Shown here one piece after another: positions 13,300-24,799 of a stretch of DNA of 64,000 nt (its first letter is position 1; every line of letters starts with the position of its first letter). Source of the stretch: Fennellomyces sp. T-0311 (Eukaryota > Mucoromycota > Mucoromycetes > Mucorales > Lichtheimiaceae); assembly GCA_025266875.1 (NCBI GenBank), contig JALLLT010000021.1, positions 620,001-684,000 on the forward strand, written 5' to 3'. Made by a program: the position numbers and the translations under genes. The notes under the pieces were generated by a model that saw only the letters and a list, made by a program, of their open reading frames with translations, was not told the DNA's origin and searched no databases.

Positions 13300-13915
13300 T
13301 GATGGTAGTTGCGTCGAAGGTTGTCTTGGCCGTTGCCCGATTCTGTCATACCGCGTTCAAGGCCGCGCTCAATACATAGGAGGTAAAAGGATATTTCTGG
13401 AAACAAACATATTCGCCTCAAAAGGCAGTTCAAATGTAGAAACACACGATCTATGATATACATATGAGCCTGTGTCCGGAACTGCGCTGCTTCTACAAAC
13501 TTTTCAGCATTCCTTCTTCAATGGATAGTTCGTGTATCGTCTTGAGAGCTTCTTCCGAGCTTGCACCAGCGACCATAATAATATTACCAACAGTGCTGAG
13601 GCCATATAGGTCAACGTACTTTCGGGAGTACTAATCGAGGAAGCGAGTGTTGTGATATAAGAGATATGGCAAATGTCCTAGCAGAGCGAATGTATATTCG
13701 ACACGTGGAGGAAGATTTAACTTTTCGCGGCAATCTTTGATGTAGCTGCAAAAGTTGTAAGAGGTAAGGAAAGTAGCACTGCTAAGTACTAACAGTTCGT
13801 TGCGAATTGAGTTGCGATAAAGGTAAAGCAGTTTGGAGTACATACATACCTATTTTCTGGAAAGGATCGACGGCGGTTTAAAAGGATATTGTGATAGGAG
13901 GTAAGGAGCAGTTTA
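13300..13915 (-). pseudogene. Broken partial copy of the cytochrome P450 gene
   Basis: Matches the N-terminal part of the P450 at 8483-10188 (RNELLVLSSATFLTSYN, LNLPPRVEY and LLGHLPYLLY, plus a block reading IERGLERGMTESGNGQDNLR). The start codon position holds ATA at 13915. A TAA follows eleven codons later, and the tryptophan after RFLD has become TAG. The frame also shifts. Only exon 1 and a piece of exon 2 remain: the I helix, ExxR and heme loop are absent. It cannot make a P450. Confidence 0.85.
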
Positions 13916-13924
13916 TGGTGAAAA

Positions 13925-14640
13925 AAGTGAAGACGAAAGCACTGCTTCCAGTAAGGAAGAATATTGTATGTGACTCTTTTTATACATATTCTTTTTGGTG
14001 TGTTGTCCTCGTGTGATATAAGTTTCTATGCTTGATTAGAGTGGACAAATCGAAAAGTATGATGAATGAAAAGCACAATTTTTCATCAATGTTTATATCT
14101 CGTAAAGTATGTTTTTATCGCTCCGATGATAACGGTCTTCTTTCTTCCCATAGCTAACATATGTTTGGGAAGGGAACGAGGTAAACCTCTGTTCTATGTT
14201 AAAAATAGCTATTACTTATATATTTGTATTGTGGGAGCGCGATTTCACATAGGGTCCGGGCCATCCATAATACAGGAAAGATGTCTGCTTCATAAACTTG
14301 TTAATGTAAAAAAAGCTTCCTATACCAGTATATTTCTCTTGAAGCATGTTAAAAATCACAGAAGTGCGCTATATGATTTGTAATCAAGATCAAAGGTAAC
14401 CGCAGATTTTTCTAAATTTATCATCATGATATCATAACTCTAGTAACAGTGAATGACACTTAGAATATTCGATTCATGAGAGCGGATCGAGGAGGTCGCG
14501 GTGTACGACAAGATAGCTGCCGTTTCTACAAACTGATTTAATCGCACAGCTCTATTTTTACATAAAGGATAGGAGTGTCATGAAATGGAGTGCAGTATGT
14601 AAAGGATTTATATAAGATAGAGAATGTACTTGATTACGGT
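13925..14640. repeat. Upstream part of the P450 segmental duplication, copy B
   Basis: Counterpart of 10200-10990, lying upstream of the pseudogene. Open frames in it are short and not conserved in the other copy, so none is taken as a gene. Confidence 0.55.
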
Positions 14641-15530
14641 AGAAGTAAGACCTCTTGTTGCCGGATATAGCAGATTGATACTAGCGTACTATACTTATGC
14701 TTCAAGAAACGTACATAAGAGTGCGAAACGCTTACAGATAACTTGGATATAATTCTGTAACTTTTACGTATAGTATGCGAAATTTTCTAAGGATTGCCCA
14801 AATAAGAATAATACATACAGAATGTCTTATTTACCCATGTGAGTGTGTGGAGAATCTCAAGCAGATCCACGTATATCATTGATGAATGGACTGAACAATC
14901 GCTCGGATACACGAAAGCGTCGAGTGATGGTACTATATAGTACCCTGTAGTCCGACTTTGCTTGTAACTATATCTCGAAATACATGTTCGTTTACTTCCT
15001 TCAAAAAGCTGAGCCATATGATTTCTGGAATCCAACTATTCCCATATTAGTAACTTCTTAAGATTGTCTAACTTGGGATTCCCTGAATCGTAAGATTTGA
15101 GGAACTAATCCCACAAAAGAAAATTGGCACTCAAAGCTATACATGGGTACGGTTGTATGCGGTAGTAATTTGGAATGTATTTAGTTTTATCCTTCAGCAA
15201 GCTCTCGTTCTTTCTGCCACCATTGTCATACAAAGCGCATATGAATTTCATGTTGTTATTTCACCCTATGCTGTGTAGCAAGTTGTAACCAGTATATGAG
15301 ATCCGTTTTTTGTATTCCAACGCTCAGTTTTATTCGATGGCAATATAGATACTTTTCGTTAATGGATTGTCAACTGCGCGTTGACCGGTTGAGCATCAGG
15401 GGAGCTCAACCAAGGTTTATCTTTGACTCAACGGATCACTTCCTGAACAGTTGCTGCAACATAAATTACACAAAACCTAATTTCTCTAAACGAGGAAGTT
15501 ATCTCTTTCTTTTCTTCAAGTCGCACGACA
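14641..15530. other. Intergenic DNA before the RECQ1-like gene
   Basis: I see no supported gene. A tyrosine- and serine-rich minus-strand frame at 14787-15035 has no recognisable motif. The last 200 bp should hold the helicase promoter and leader. Confidence 0.4.
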
Positions 15531-18042
15531 ATGTCGGACCAGATCGACAGGGACGACCTACGGATCAAATCGATCGATGACCAAGTCGAATGCATTGAAC
15601 GAGAGATCCTACTACTCGAGTCGCAACGAGCAGCGTTACTCGATGAAAAGGAACGTCTGCTTGACAAGGTCATCGAGCCTGCTGTAATTGTTGACAACAG
15701 CAACGATCGATCGTCGTTTCCATGGTCAGCTCGCATCAAGGAACTTTGCAAGCGGCACTGGAACATTGATTCGTTTCGGCCATTGCAAGATCAAATCATC
15801 GATGCTGCACTCGAGCAGAAACGCGATATCTTTGTCGTGTTGCCAACTGGTGGAGGAAAGTCGCTCTGCTATCAGTTGCCCGCTTTGATTGAAAAGGGCT
15901 TTGCCTTAGTGGTATCCCCGCTTGTGTCCTTGATTCAGGACCAAGTGTTTGACCTGAAAAATGCCAACGTCCCTGCTGCCATGCTGACGGGTGCAAGTCC
16001 CAAAAGTTACGTCAAGGAGATACAGGATGCCATGACCACCGGAAACGAACAAGAGGATATGTTCAAGCTCTTATACGTCACTCCCGAGAAAATAGCAAAA
16101 AGCAAGGCTTTCACAAAGGCGCTGAGGGCCGCTTATGATGCTGGACGTCTGTCGCGTATTATTATCGACGAGGCTCACTGCTGTTCACAACAAGGCCATG
16201 ATTTTCGGTATGATTGTTGTTGCGCACTCTAGTGAATGGGCTTACTCACCCTGAATCAGACCAGACTATGGACAACTTGGCATGTTGCGGGTGAGAATGA
16301 ACGTTAGGAACAAAACGCGGCGAGCTCATAGTCTGCTTAGAAAATGTGCGACAAAACGCGCATCATGGCACTTACTGCGACCTGTCCCTGGAAAGTAATG
16401 CAAGATGTACTTGTCATTCTGGATATGGAGCAACCGCGCAAAACCAACGGTACATTGGTCTACAGTGCTTCCCTTTTCAGTAACGTTATCCCTGGCTTTG
16501 AAAAAAAATGCCCAATAGCTCATGGTTTTCTAACATAGGACCAAACCTCAAATACCAAGTCATACCAAAGCCTAGTTCTGCCAAAGAGATGATCACGCAC
16601 ATGACAGACTGGATACTTGCAAACCACAAGAACGAGACCGGCATCATTTACTGTCTCACAAAAAGCGATACCGAAAAGGTGGCCGAAGCAATCATGAAGG
16701 AAAGCAAAGGAAAAATACGATGTGCCGTGTACAATGCTGACGTCGATAGTGTAAGGAAGCATCCGTCGTCTGTATTTGGTATCTCTGATAGGCTGCCATA
16801 GGACGAGCGGGAATTGATCCACACTTACTGGCGTAACAAGAAGGTACATGTTGTTGTTGCCACAATTGCATTTGGTATGGGCATCAATCACCTGCAGACG
16901 AGATTTATCATCCACCACTCGATGTCCAAATCCTTGGAGAACTATTACCAAGAAAGTGGAAGAGCGGGTAAGTGATGGTTTATGGGGTTGCGACAAGTTC
17001 GTTGAGCTGCGGTACTAGGCCGCGATGGAAAGCCGGCCGATTGCGTAATGTATTATCGAGGCCAGGACGGTAAGTAGTGGTTTGTACCTTGATGTTTGGA
17101 TTCTTATTTTCGTAATCGTCCGCTCTGTAACATAGCACAACGCCTCTCAAAGATCGTCTTCAATGAGGTGCAGGGAGGGGCCAGTCGTAAGTCTAAGTGC
17201 TCGAATCAATTGCTGTAGATGCTTACCGCAAATGACAGTATACACAATGATTCGATATGCCCAAGAGTATAAGACGTGTCGCAAGATCGAGTTTGAAAAA
17301 TACCTCACTGTTGATCCAACTCTCTCTGGATCCACCAATCGTCTCGTGAACCCGACTACACCTGATGAAGCATGCGGTATATGCGATAATTGTACTCGAA
17401 GCTCGGAGGATGTCTACATGGAAGATGTTACAAAGCTGGCAGCAACACTGGTTCACATGTGTCGCATCCTCAACAGTCAAGGCGAGAGTGTGTCCATGGG
17501 CAAGCTTATCCAATTTGTGCATGGACAAAAGTTAAATACAGTCAATCTCGAATACTTGCTGAGCGACCACAGCCAAGTTGATATACCATTGGCAAAACAA
17601 TACACTAGCGGCGTAAGTATATGTAAAAACCTGTGGGTCTTTTGCAACAGTTTTTTTTAAGCTTTATTAGTTTCTCGAGCGTGTGGTGAACCACCTCTTG
17701 ATCGAGCGATTTCTAAAAGAACGAATCTACGGCACCGCATATAACACTTACTCGTATGATTAAACCGAAATGACCAACCTAGATGTATTGCTCACGCGGT
17801 TCTCCTACAGCTATCTTATCGAAGGGCACAGGTCTCAAGAGTTGCAAGACAAGACCGATGATGAAAGAAAGGTGACCATCGAGATTGCGGTCTTGCAAGG
17901 GGATAAAAAGGAAAGTACTAGAAGACGTAGGGTTGGCAATGTTGCCAAACGTCGCCGGAAAAACAGCCCCGAGAGAATCCCTAATGTCGACATAAGCACG
18001 ACTCCCGACATAATCGCCATTTCTGACGACAGCGAAGAGTAG
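15531..18042 (+). CDS. RECQL: RECQ1/RECQL-like ATP-dependent DNA helicase
   Basis: Ten exons: 15531-16207, 16260-16290, 16341-16479, 16539-16750, 16802-16967, 17019-17069, 17136-17186, 17239-17612, 17671-17753 and 17811-18042. They join in phase to 671 residues. The N-terminal coiled coil (IEREILLLESQRAALLDEKE) and FPWS match RECQL. Then come motif 0 (FRPLQ), Walker A (PTGGGKSLCYQLPA), DEAH, LTAT, motif V (VVATIAFGMGI) and VI (QESGRAGRDG). The zinc-binding cysteines (KTCRK, EACGICDNC), a winged helix and a basic tail (RRRVGNVAKRRRKN) follow. The family unwinds forks and joint molecules in 3'-5' direction. Odd point: the aromatic-rich loop reads CSQQGHDFRPDY, with Gln where the family has Trp. 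Confidence 0.93.
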
Positions 18043-18560
18043 CTGTTCATATCTTGTAAATATTGCTTCCAACAAATAACAGTGGATTTGCTACAAATGG
18101 TACGGAAGGCGTTCCGTGAATTTAATAGGGCGGGGGGCTACACATGTCACGATGGAGGATGTGTGTCACCATTGTTTCCGTTGCCATGCCATCGTGTGTC
18201 AAACGTCATGTGTGTTACACCAATGAAATCCCTCGATCAAGCAAATAGCACAGAATAGCACTCACGATCGCCAGCGAGACAAAGGTAGTATAGTATTTCA
18301 TATTTTTTTATAATAGTTTTTTGATAGCGCGCACTTTGGGAGACCACACACTACTAAAGAACATAGAAAGATCCGAGAGAGGGAGAGAGAGAGAGAGCCA
18401 AACGGGAGTGTCTCTTCGCAGCGGGAGTGCGAGATAGAGATCCATAAGAGGCTGTATATATATAATGTTGTGATGTGCGTGCTAATGGACTTGAGAGAGA
18501 GAAAAAATGCAGTCGTTTGTGATGGATTTCGGAGATTCGAGATGATATTGTGTGTGTGTA

Positions 18561-19270
18561 TTACTCCCAAGATGATTCCACCGTTTCGCGCACTCGTCTC
18601 ACGTATTCCTTTCTGTTTTCACGATACAGATTGGCGGCCTCGGCGTTGGCGGGCGAGTTGGGGTTGGGGTCATGCAACAAGGACTGAATGCTAGTCAGGA
18701 TAGCAGCCACGTCATAGGTGGGGCTCCAACGATTCTGGAGAATATCGAGACACAATTCACCATTGGCATACACGTTTGGATGGAACATTTTCGACACAAA
18801 CTTGACCTGCGGTGGTTTGTTTGGCTACAACAAAAGACATTCACTCAGGACATGTTGCATGTCTTCCGTAGCCCGACTTACATAGGTTTCATCAAACTGC
18901 AGAACCAGCTTGAACGTGCCGTCTTCGAAAGGGGTATCGGCTGAAAACGGGCCAGTATTAGTCATTCATCTTTTTTTTTCGAAATGGCAAACAACTTACA
19001 AGGACCAAAGATCACCGCATTCCACATCATGATATTGTCGGGACAGGGTGCGCCTTAAGCAGTAATATAAAAAAAAGTACCATGGATTGGTAAGCATGCA
19101 AAGACATGCATCTTTCTTTTTTCTAGAGCTGGTCATTTACCTGATACACCTCCTATATACAAATTAGAATTACATGCTCATCTTTGATGAGTCGGTGTCC
19201 ATTTACCTGGTGGATCGCTTTGTAATCTCTTAAAATCACGCATCAAACGTCTTCTTGTTGGAGTGGACAT
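18561..19270 (-). CDS. RAD6: Ubiquitin-conjugating enzyme E2, Rad6 type
   Basis: Five exons (19270-19207, 19152-19141, 19053-19000, 18940-18882, 18824-18561) give 150 residues, the family length without the acidic tail of the budding-yeast protein. The start [56 protein letters not shown] with the catalytic cysteine, and [12 protein letters not shown] are nearly invariant Rad6 blocks. It works with Rad18 on PCNA during lesion bypass and with Bre1 on histone H2B. The second exon has only 12 bp and encodes part of GGVSG; it is needed to keep the frame. It converges with the RECQ1-like gene. Confidence 0.96.
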
Positions 19271-19606
19271 TGCGGGCTCTGGTTATAAAGTTGGGAAGAA
19301 AGCAAACGATCAAAATCGCTTCGGGCAAGTCCGCTTTATAAACGGTGCATGCGATTATATTATACTCTATTGGCTGGATTTTACTCTATTGGATCCTAGA
19401 AGCACAGGGCATCATAAGTGGTGCTTTTAATAACGGGATGGTCTTCCAATGACGCTTCTCTTTTCCTGTTCTGGGAATAGCCTGCTAATAGATCCATTGT
19501 AAAAAAAAAAACTTTGGCCAGTTTCTATTGGACTGGCCAAAAAAAGGCGGCGTTTTGAGCTTTCAGGAGTCGACAACCTACGCATAACCCTTCCACGCAC
19601 AACAGC

Positions 19607-20023
19607 ATGTCGATCGCAGATTACTTTGAATGGACAATTGTACCGACTCTTTGTATATATATTTGTTGCGCAGCACGGCTCACTCGGTGTTATTTAGGAC
19701 TTTGAGGGCCAGAAGCTCGCGGATCAACTCACTCATCTTCTTCTCATCTGTTTTGCAGTAAGTTTTCATGACAACCCACTTTCTAAGAAATGTTAATGTG
19801 TTGTTAAAGGTAGTTGGATTTGTTGCCGGCTACGTGACGGAATCGTTATTGCTGACGGTGGCTATTTTCGGTGCAGGTCTGCTTCTTGCGACAGTGGTGA
19901 GTTGGCTGAAAGAATAATGCAACCACCCGTTTGCTAAGGCCGCGTTTTGTTTGTTAGGTCGTTTTGCCTCCGTGGCCAATGTACAAGCGACACCCGCAAA
20001 AGTGGCTTCCATCCACCAAATAA
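19607..20023 (+). CDS. SPC1: Signal peptidase complex subunit 1
   Basis: Four short exons (19607-19639, 19698-19757, 19810-19896, 19958-20023) encode 81 residues. The family pattern is complete: DFEGQKLADQL, a first membrane span (LLLICFAVVGFVAGYV), a short loop, a second span (LLTVAIFGAGLLLATVV) and the cytosolic end LPPWPMYKRHPQKWLP. The subunit is a non-catalytic part of the ER signal peptidase complex and helps exclude membrane segments from cleavage. The ATG at 19607 gives MSIADYFEWTI before the first junction. It is divergent from RAD6 (336 bp between starts) and converges with CDC123 (74 bp between stops). Confidence 0.9.
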
Positions 20024-20097
20024 ACGCGCTCCTCTTTTTCGCATCTGCCTGGAATACGTTCGTTTATTGTAGATCTAATCCACTAGTAATAATACAT

Positions 20098-21397
20098 TCA
20101 TCGCCGCTCATCTTCGCTACTGCTGTCGTTGCTTTGCGCGTCTGCGAGCATCATTGCGCGTTGGAACTCTTCAGCAAACTCTGCAACGGTCCGACCACCC
20201 GACAAGTCAATCATATCTCGCGGCACCATGTTGGTGGCGAATCGAGGACCGCGGCAAGCGTGTGCGTTCGCTTCTGCTTCAGATTCAATGATCCGGAACT
20301 CGGTTTCATCCTGTGTATGATCTACTGTTTCTAGCTCGTTAGCAGACGTCAATCAATAGTCTGCTGTAAAGGAATTTACACTGAGCCAGTTCGGACCATT
20401 CGTATAGCAGGCCATCCGTAGCAGGTGTGAATGGGTTGAAATCAACAATCCACACTTTTCGCCGTTGTCGTTCGACATACACGTCCAGCACATCTAAGCA
20501 TTCGTATTAGCATCCATGCATCATGCCAGACATCTCTGTACTTGCAACTGCTGTTTGGGAAAACTTGCTGAACATGGTCCTCGAAAAAATCATATATGAT
20601 ATCCTCAATCTCGTCCTTCATTCCCTCCATAAAGCTGTAGAACGTGAGGTCGCGTTGCGATATGCCTAGTTACTCCCAATCAGGTCAAGTTCCCTTTCCA
20701 CTGGCATCAGACCTTTACCGATGATCTCCTTGTTCTTTACGAACACTCTAAACTCCATGGATGGCTGCAGATCCTGCCACTTGCGAAGTACCAGATAATG
20801 GTCTACATTGCCTTCCTCTTGCTGTTCACAGTGTTCAAATGCGTGGTTGAGGTCGTGGTTGACAAAATCCGACGACTTGAGAAGCAAAAACACGTCAAAT
20901 GGAGAAGTGCATTTCAGTGACTGAGTCGAAGCTATCCAGGCCGCATCCCGAGGTGAACTCCAGGTAAGCTTTGGGAACACTGCTCCACCCAAATCTTGAA
21001 TCGATGCTCTGATAAACTCTTCAATCGCAGGAAAATTGGGTCTGGTATCTTTGTAGTCTTCTTCATCTTCCTCCTCCCCATCACCATTATCATCAAGTTC
21101 TTCGATGGTTGCGGCGCGTGGTTGACTGCAGAGACACACTTTAGGAACCGCATGTCCCGACTTTATGCTTGTTTCAACATACCCGTCTTCTGGCAAGTAA
21201 ATGCCATCCTCATTCAAATACTCAATGAATGCTACCGGCAATGCCAACACTTTTGATCTAAATGTCGCGCTTCGGAACTGGTTGTACCATGACGGCAATG
21301 CGCAGTTGACAATATCCTGTTGAGTCGGTTCTGGAAGTGCCGTGGTCTCCAGTTCAACAGGAGGTGAATGCAACTCTGGATCGATCGGTACTGGCAT
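20098..21397 (-). CDS. CDC123: CDC123 / D123 family eIF2 assembly chaperone
   Basis: Exons 21397-20719, 20665-20546, 20493-20380 and 20324-20098 give 379 residues. CDC123 is an ATP-grasp-like protein that joins eIF2 gamma to eIF2 alpha and so controls translation initiation. Visible blocks: LPSWYNQFRSATFRSKVLAL, VFPKLTWSSPRDAAWI, SPFDVFLLLKSSDF, LVLRKWQDLQPSMEFRVFV, GISQRDLTFY and VWIVDFNPF, the last carrying the metal-binding acidic and asparagine residues. A Glu/Asp stretch (GDGEEEDEEDYKD) interrupts the N-terminal half. Intron 2 begins with GC (GCAAGT) instead of GT; only this choice keeps the reading frame from PNSS into YVLDVYVE. The start at 21397 is the first ATG and is followed by an ordinary N-terminus. 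Confidence 0.93.
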
Positions 21398-21502
21398 TTA
21401 GATCGGGAACGAAAAAGAAAAAAAAAACTTGGACTCAGCGCATATTCATTGTACAAAAGGTTTATTTGAGTCTGACTCACTATTATGCGATCGTCTCCAT
21501 GA

Positions 21503-22702
21503 CTACATATCTGCAAAGTTACGTGGCACAGGGCCTGTAGGCTCACCCTCCGGAGTCTAACCCATTTACGTTTTAACAAGCAGAGAAATGAGAACGTAGG
21601 ATACTTTACCACATAAGCGTTGGCCAATCCACCGTCCACAAGGAAATCAGTGCCCGTGACATACGAGCTTTCATCCGAAGCAAGGAAGAGCGCACCGTAT
21701 GCTTGTTCAATTGCCTCGCCTGCGTAAACAGGATTAATAAAAGGCGTGGTGACCGGCTGTCTGGACTTTCATACCAAATCGTCCCTTGGGAACATGGACA
21801 AGACGTCTTTGCTTCTTTTCCTCGGTATTCAAAAAGTCCATCAATAATGGAGTGCGCAGTGGACCAGGACACAGCGCGTTGAAGCGAATGTTCTCCCGGG
21901 CATGCACCATGGCCAGTTCCCGGCTACACAAAAAAAAACTTAGCATGCGTATATTAAAAAAAAAGATACTAGTTCGCATACGTCATGGCCAACACGGCTC
22001 CTTTGGATGCAGTGTCTAAATTCGCTGGTCAGCAAACGCGTTTTTCTTCTCTGAAAAGTAGCAGGTTACATGCAAGCTGAGGTGTTGCTGCACCGCGCAA
22101 CGCGACAAAACTGGCTGTGTTGATTACAGAACCTCCACCAGATTGTCTCATGGCAAGCACAGCATGCTTGCATCCGAACCATACGCCTTTGACATTGATG
22201 TCCATGGTCAAGTCCCTGAATGGACCCATCAGTGATACGAAGCATTCATATGTCACCGTGTTTACCAGATGCGTTCTTCGGTCGTCAAAGCACTGTCGTC
22301 TTGGGGATGCATGATACCCGCGTTATTAAACATAATGCTTAGTTTACCTATGGATGCAATCAATGCCACGCTTTTCTCGACCTGAAAGGGTTCATACCAA
22401 AGGTTTGGACAGCAGTTTCGACAAGATGCTTGACTTGCTCCTCCTTTGACACGTCGGTCTTTACCGCAATGGCCTTGTTCTCGCCCACCAGGGCTGCAAT
22501 CTTGGCCACTGTTTTCTTGATGCCTTCCTCGTTCAAATCCGCACACACGACCTGAGCACCCTCCTTGGCGAAAAGGACGGAAGCCTCGAAGCCAATGCCA
22601 CTGCGCAACAGTCAATCCATGGTAAACGGCTTAAAGTCCATCATACCTCGCAGCACCGGTAATGATGGCTACTTTTCCGGACAATCTCTGATGACCTGTC
22701 AT
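21503..22702 (-). CDS. Classical short-chain dehydrogenase/reductase
   Basis: Eight small exons (22702-22647, 22600-22398, 22347-22266, 22215-22070, 22015-21982, 21923-21775, 21719-21610, 21556-21503) give 277 residues. NAD(P) is bound by a Rossmann fold: TGAASGIG, then the acidic residue in VVCADLN that favours NAD. FNNAG, the catalytic serine in NTASF, YTASK (Tyr and Lys) and CPGPLRTP complete the classical set; the end is VDGGLANAYV. The exons were placed by these motifs and all phases agree. Substrate unknown; such enzymes act on sugars, steroids or small alcohols. It lies 99 bp from the serine-rich gene on the same strand. Confidence 0.88.
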
Positions 22703-22801
22703 GAATACAAAGCGAAAGATAAAGAGAAAAAAAAAGGGATCGAACCAGTGTGGGAATTTTTATATGGTTTTGGTATATAAACAAATACACAAACAAATAT
22801 C

Positions 22802-24429
22802 TCACTCGCTCAAAGACATCCTGCTAAGACCGCCACTGGCATCCTGCAGATTAAACGACGATAGCTGTCCGGGCTTCTGTTGTGCACGTGCCGCCGCGTT
22901 GCTTGTGGGGCTGCTCCCATAAAACGAGTAGGGAGGGCTTGATATGGCTGACAGCACAGGTGATCCTGAAGCGGAAACCGACGGCGACACAGCTCTCCGT
23001 TTCAGACTGTTGGTTGGATAAGGTTCGAAGCGATCCTCAGACGCTGCGACCGAGGCAATCAGTCTTTGTGCCCAATTCAACGGAGCAGCAAGTGCTTACC
23101 TTTCCGTTTGATACTCTTGTAGCTCTGGTGCATGGGCGATGGCAGGTTATCGAATTGAAAGTTCTAAAGGTAGTACCTGATCAGCAATTGTCATGTGGTT
23201 TTTCCGGTTTGAAAATAAAAGCTTACCGTCATTTCCATCTCTGGATTGAGTTTGGATGCGTGATACGGCGCCATGGTAGGAGAGCTATCGACATCCCTGA
23301 TACGAGCCCAAGCCACGGCAGGAACCGATCCGCTGGCCTATTAAAAGTTAGTATTATCTCTAAAGAGCTCCCTGATGAAGTATGTATTATTACTATTGCT
23401 TTACTGCTGCTGCTACCGCTGGCTGATTCCGTATCCATGGACATTTTTCCCAGTCGTGCTTTTATCTGCTGCGTCATATCGTGCTCCCTGCGCATCTCCA
23501 CATCTGCAAGCCGTGTTTCCTCCTAAAAAAAACGCAGGAATGTTTAGGAACAAAAGGAATGAAACGCTTTGGCAGCCATACATCTGTCTGATTGATTACT
23601 CTTGCCAGTGCCTTTGACCGTGGCTGACGGAGAAAAGAAGTGAATGATAAGACACAAGGACTATGGATGCACTTACGAATAAAGAGCTTCTCCGCGTAAC
23701 ACTCCTCCGTTCGGGATCGCTTCGTCGCACCGGACTATGACTACCACTTGCTTCGGCACTGCTGCTACTTGCGGAACGATGGTGTCTGTGATGGGGAATA
23801 CGTTCAGCAGAAGAAGATCTGCGCAGAACGCCTGGGCGCTGCGGCAGATTAAGCTTCCTATTAGACGTGCTTGATTCAGCGGGGGAAGTGGTACAAGTCG
23901 AGGGATCCACCATGATTTCGTCGATACCGAACTCTGGCTGGGGTGGAGGACGTGAAGAGGGAGACCAGCTCAATTCAGATGAAAGAGAGCGGGTCAAGCG
24001 TCGTGGCAAGAGCGGTGGAGGCATGTCTGGCGGAAAAATGTAAGGTTGTCGCAAAAAAGAGGAGAGACGACTGCCGCTGGTGCTTCCACCACCTGCAGAT
24101 ATTGAGGAAACTGACCGACCATCGTCAGAGTCAATGCTCATTTTCTGAGAAGAGGAGGAAGGCGACGCTGCCAAGGAGACGGAAGACGATCGTCGTCGTC
24201 GCAATAACGGGACATAATCGGTTGGTCTGGCGTGCGTGTCACCTTCGAGATCCGACATGCGACCCAGTGGATCTTCGTCATCTGTTGTATAACTTTCACG
24301 TCGCGAGCGGTGTTGTTGTATGCTGGTGTGCGGGGCGAAACGTCGTTCCATATTGCTTTTGACACTGCACTGCAAAAGAAAGTCGCTGCCTTGCCCCATC
24401 CTGTGTGAATTGTCCGCAAATTTATCCAT
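22802..24429 (-). CDS. Serine-rich protein of unknown function
   Basis: I do not recognise this gene. Exons downstream of the first are 23623-23600, 23522-23394, 23337-23227, 23163-23100 and 23043-22802. The large exon runs to 23677 and begins either at the ATG at 24429 or, if an intron with GTGAGT at 24470 and TTTTGCAG is removed, at 24369. An upstream in-frame exon ending at 24471 then reads DQLLKNSIEGIFAPVVGQLH but has no ATG of its own, so the N-terminus is unresolved. The product is mostly disordered: Ser, Arg and Pro rich (SRRESYTTDDED, RRRRSSSVSLAASPSSSS). It includes a charged helical stretch (EETRLADVEMRREHDMTQQ) and the motifs KRKASEDRFEPYP and SLKRRAVSPS that look conserved. Many RxxS sites suggest phosphorylation. 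Function cannot be inferred. Confidence 0.6.
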
Positions 24430-24768
24430 TCGCTTCCCCTTCTTGGTTCATCGTTTCCCATTTTACTCACTCGCTGGGTATGATCACCATGGAGTTGGCC
24501 CACAACTGGAGCAAATATGCCTTCAATTGAATTCTTCAGGAGTTGGTCGTCCGAGTGACACAGCAATTTGAACTACTTGTTCCCTTTTTTTCATGTGAAA
24601 GCCCTCTTGGGTGTGTCTCTCTAGCCTTCAACGACCTTCCCTCTCTCTGCAGAGGTGATAGATGATGGTGCGACACAGGGAGAGAGAGAGAGACGGCGGT
24701 CGTTGGTCTTGATTTCCAACTTGACCGATACAATAATGTGTTCTCAGATAAACGGACGCGATCAACGT

Positions 24769-24777
24769 CTATATATA
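24769..24777 (-). promoter_or_regulatory. TATA-like box of the serine-rich gene
   Basis: TGTATATATAGA on the minus strand lies about 340 bp before the ATG at 24429 and 175 bp before the only other leader ATG, at 24594. If used, it implies a long or spliced leader. Confidence 0.35.
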
Positions 24778-24799
24778 CAGCGCTAGCATGTGATCAAGC

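Noticed and set aside
17770..18042. Separate small gene after the RECQ1-like helicase
   Set aside because: A GT-AG intron at 17754-17810 joins it in phase to the helicase as its C-terminal tail (TYSYLIEGHR...).
20380..20493. Apparent frameshift in CDC123 exon 3
   Set aside because: A recount of the bases around 20460 restored the frame (RQRRKVWIVDFNPF).
23943..24362. 139-codon plus-strand frame opposite the serine-rich gene
   Set aside because: Antisense to the Ser/Arg-rich coding exon, whose codon composition creates the open frame.
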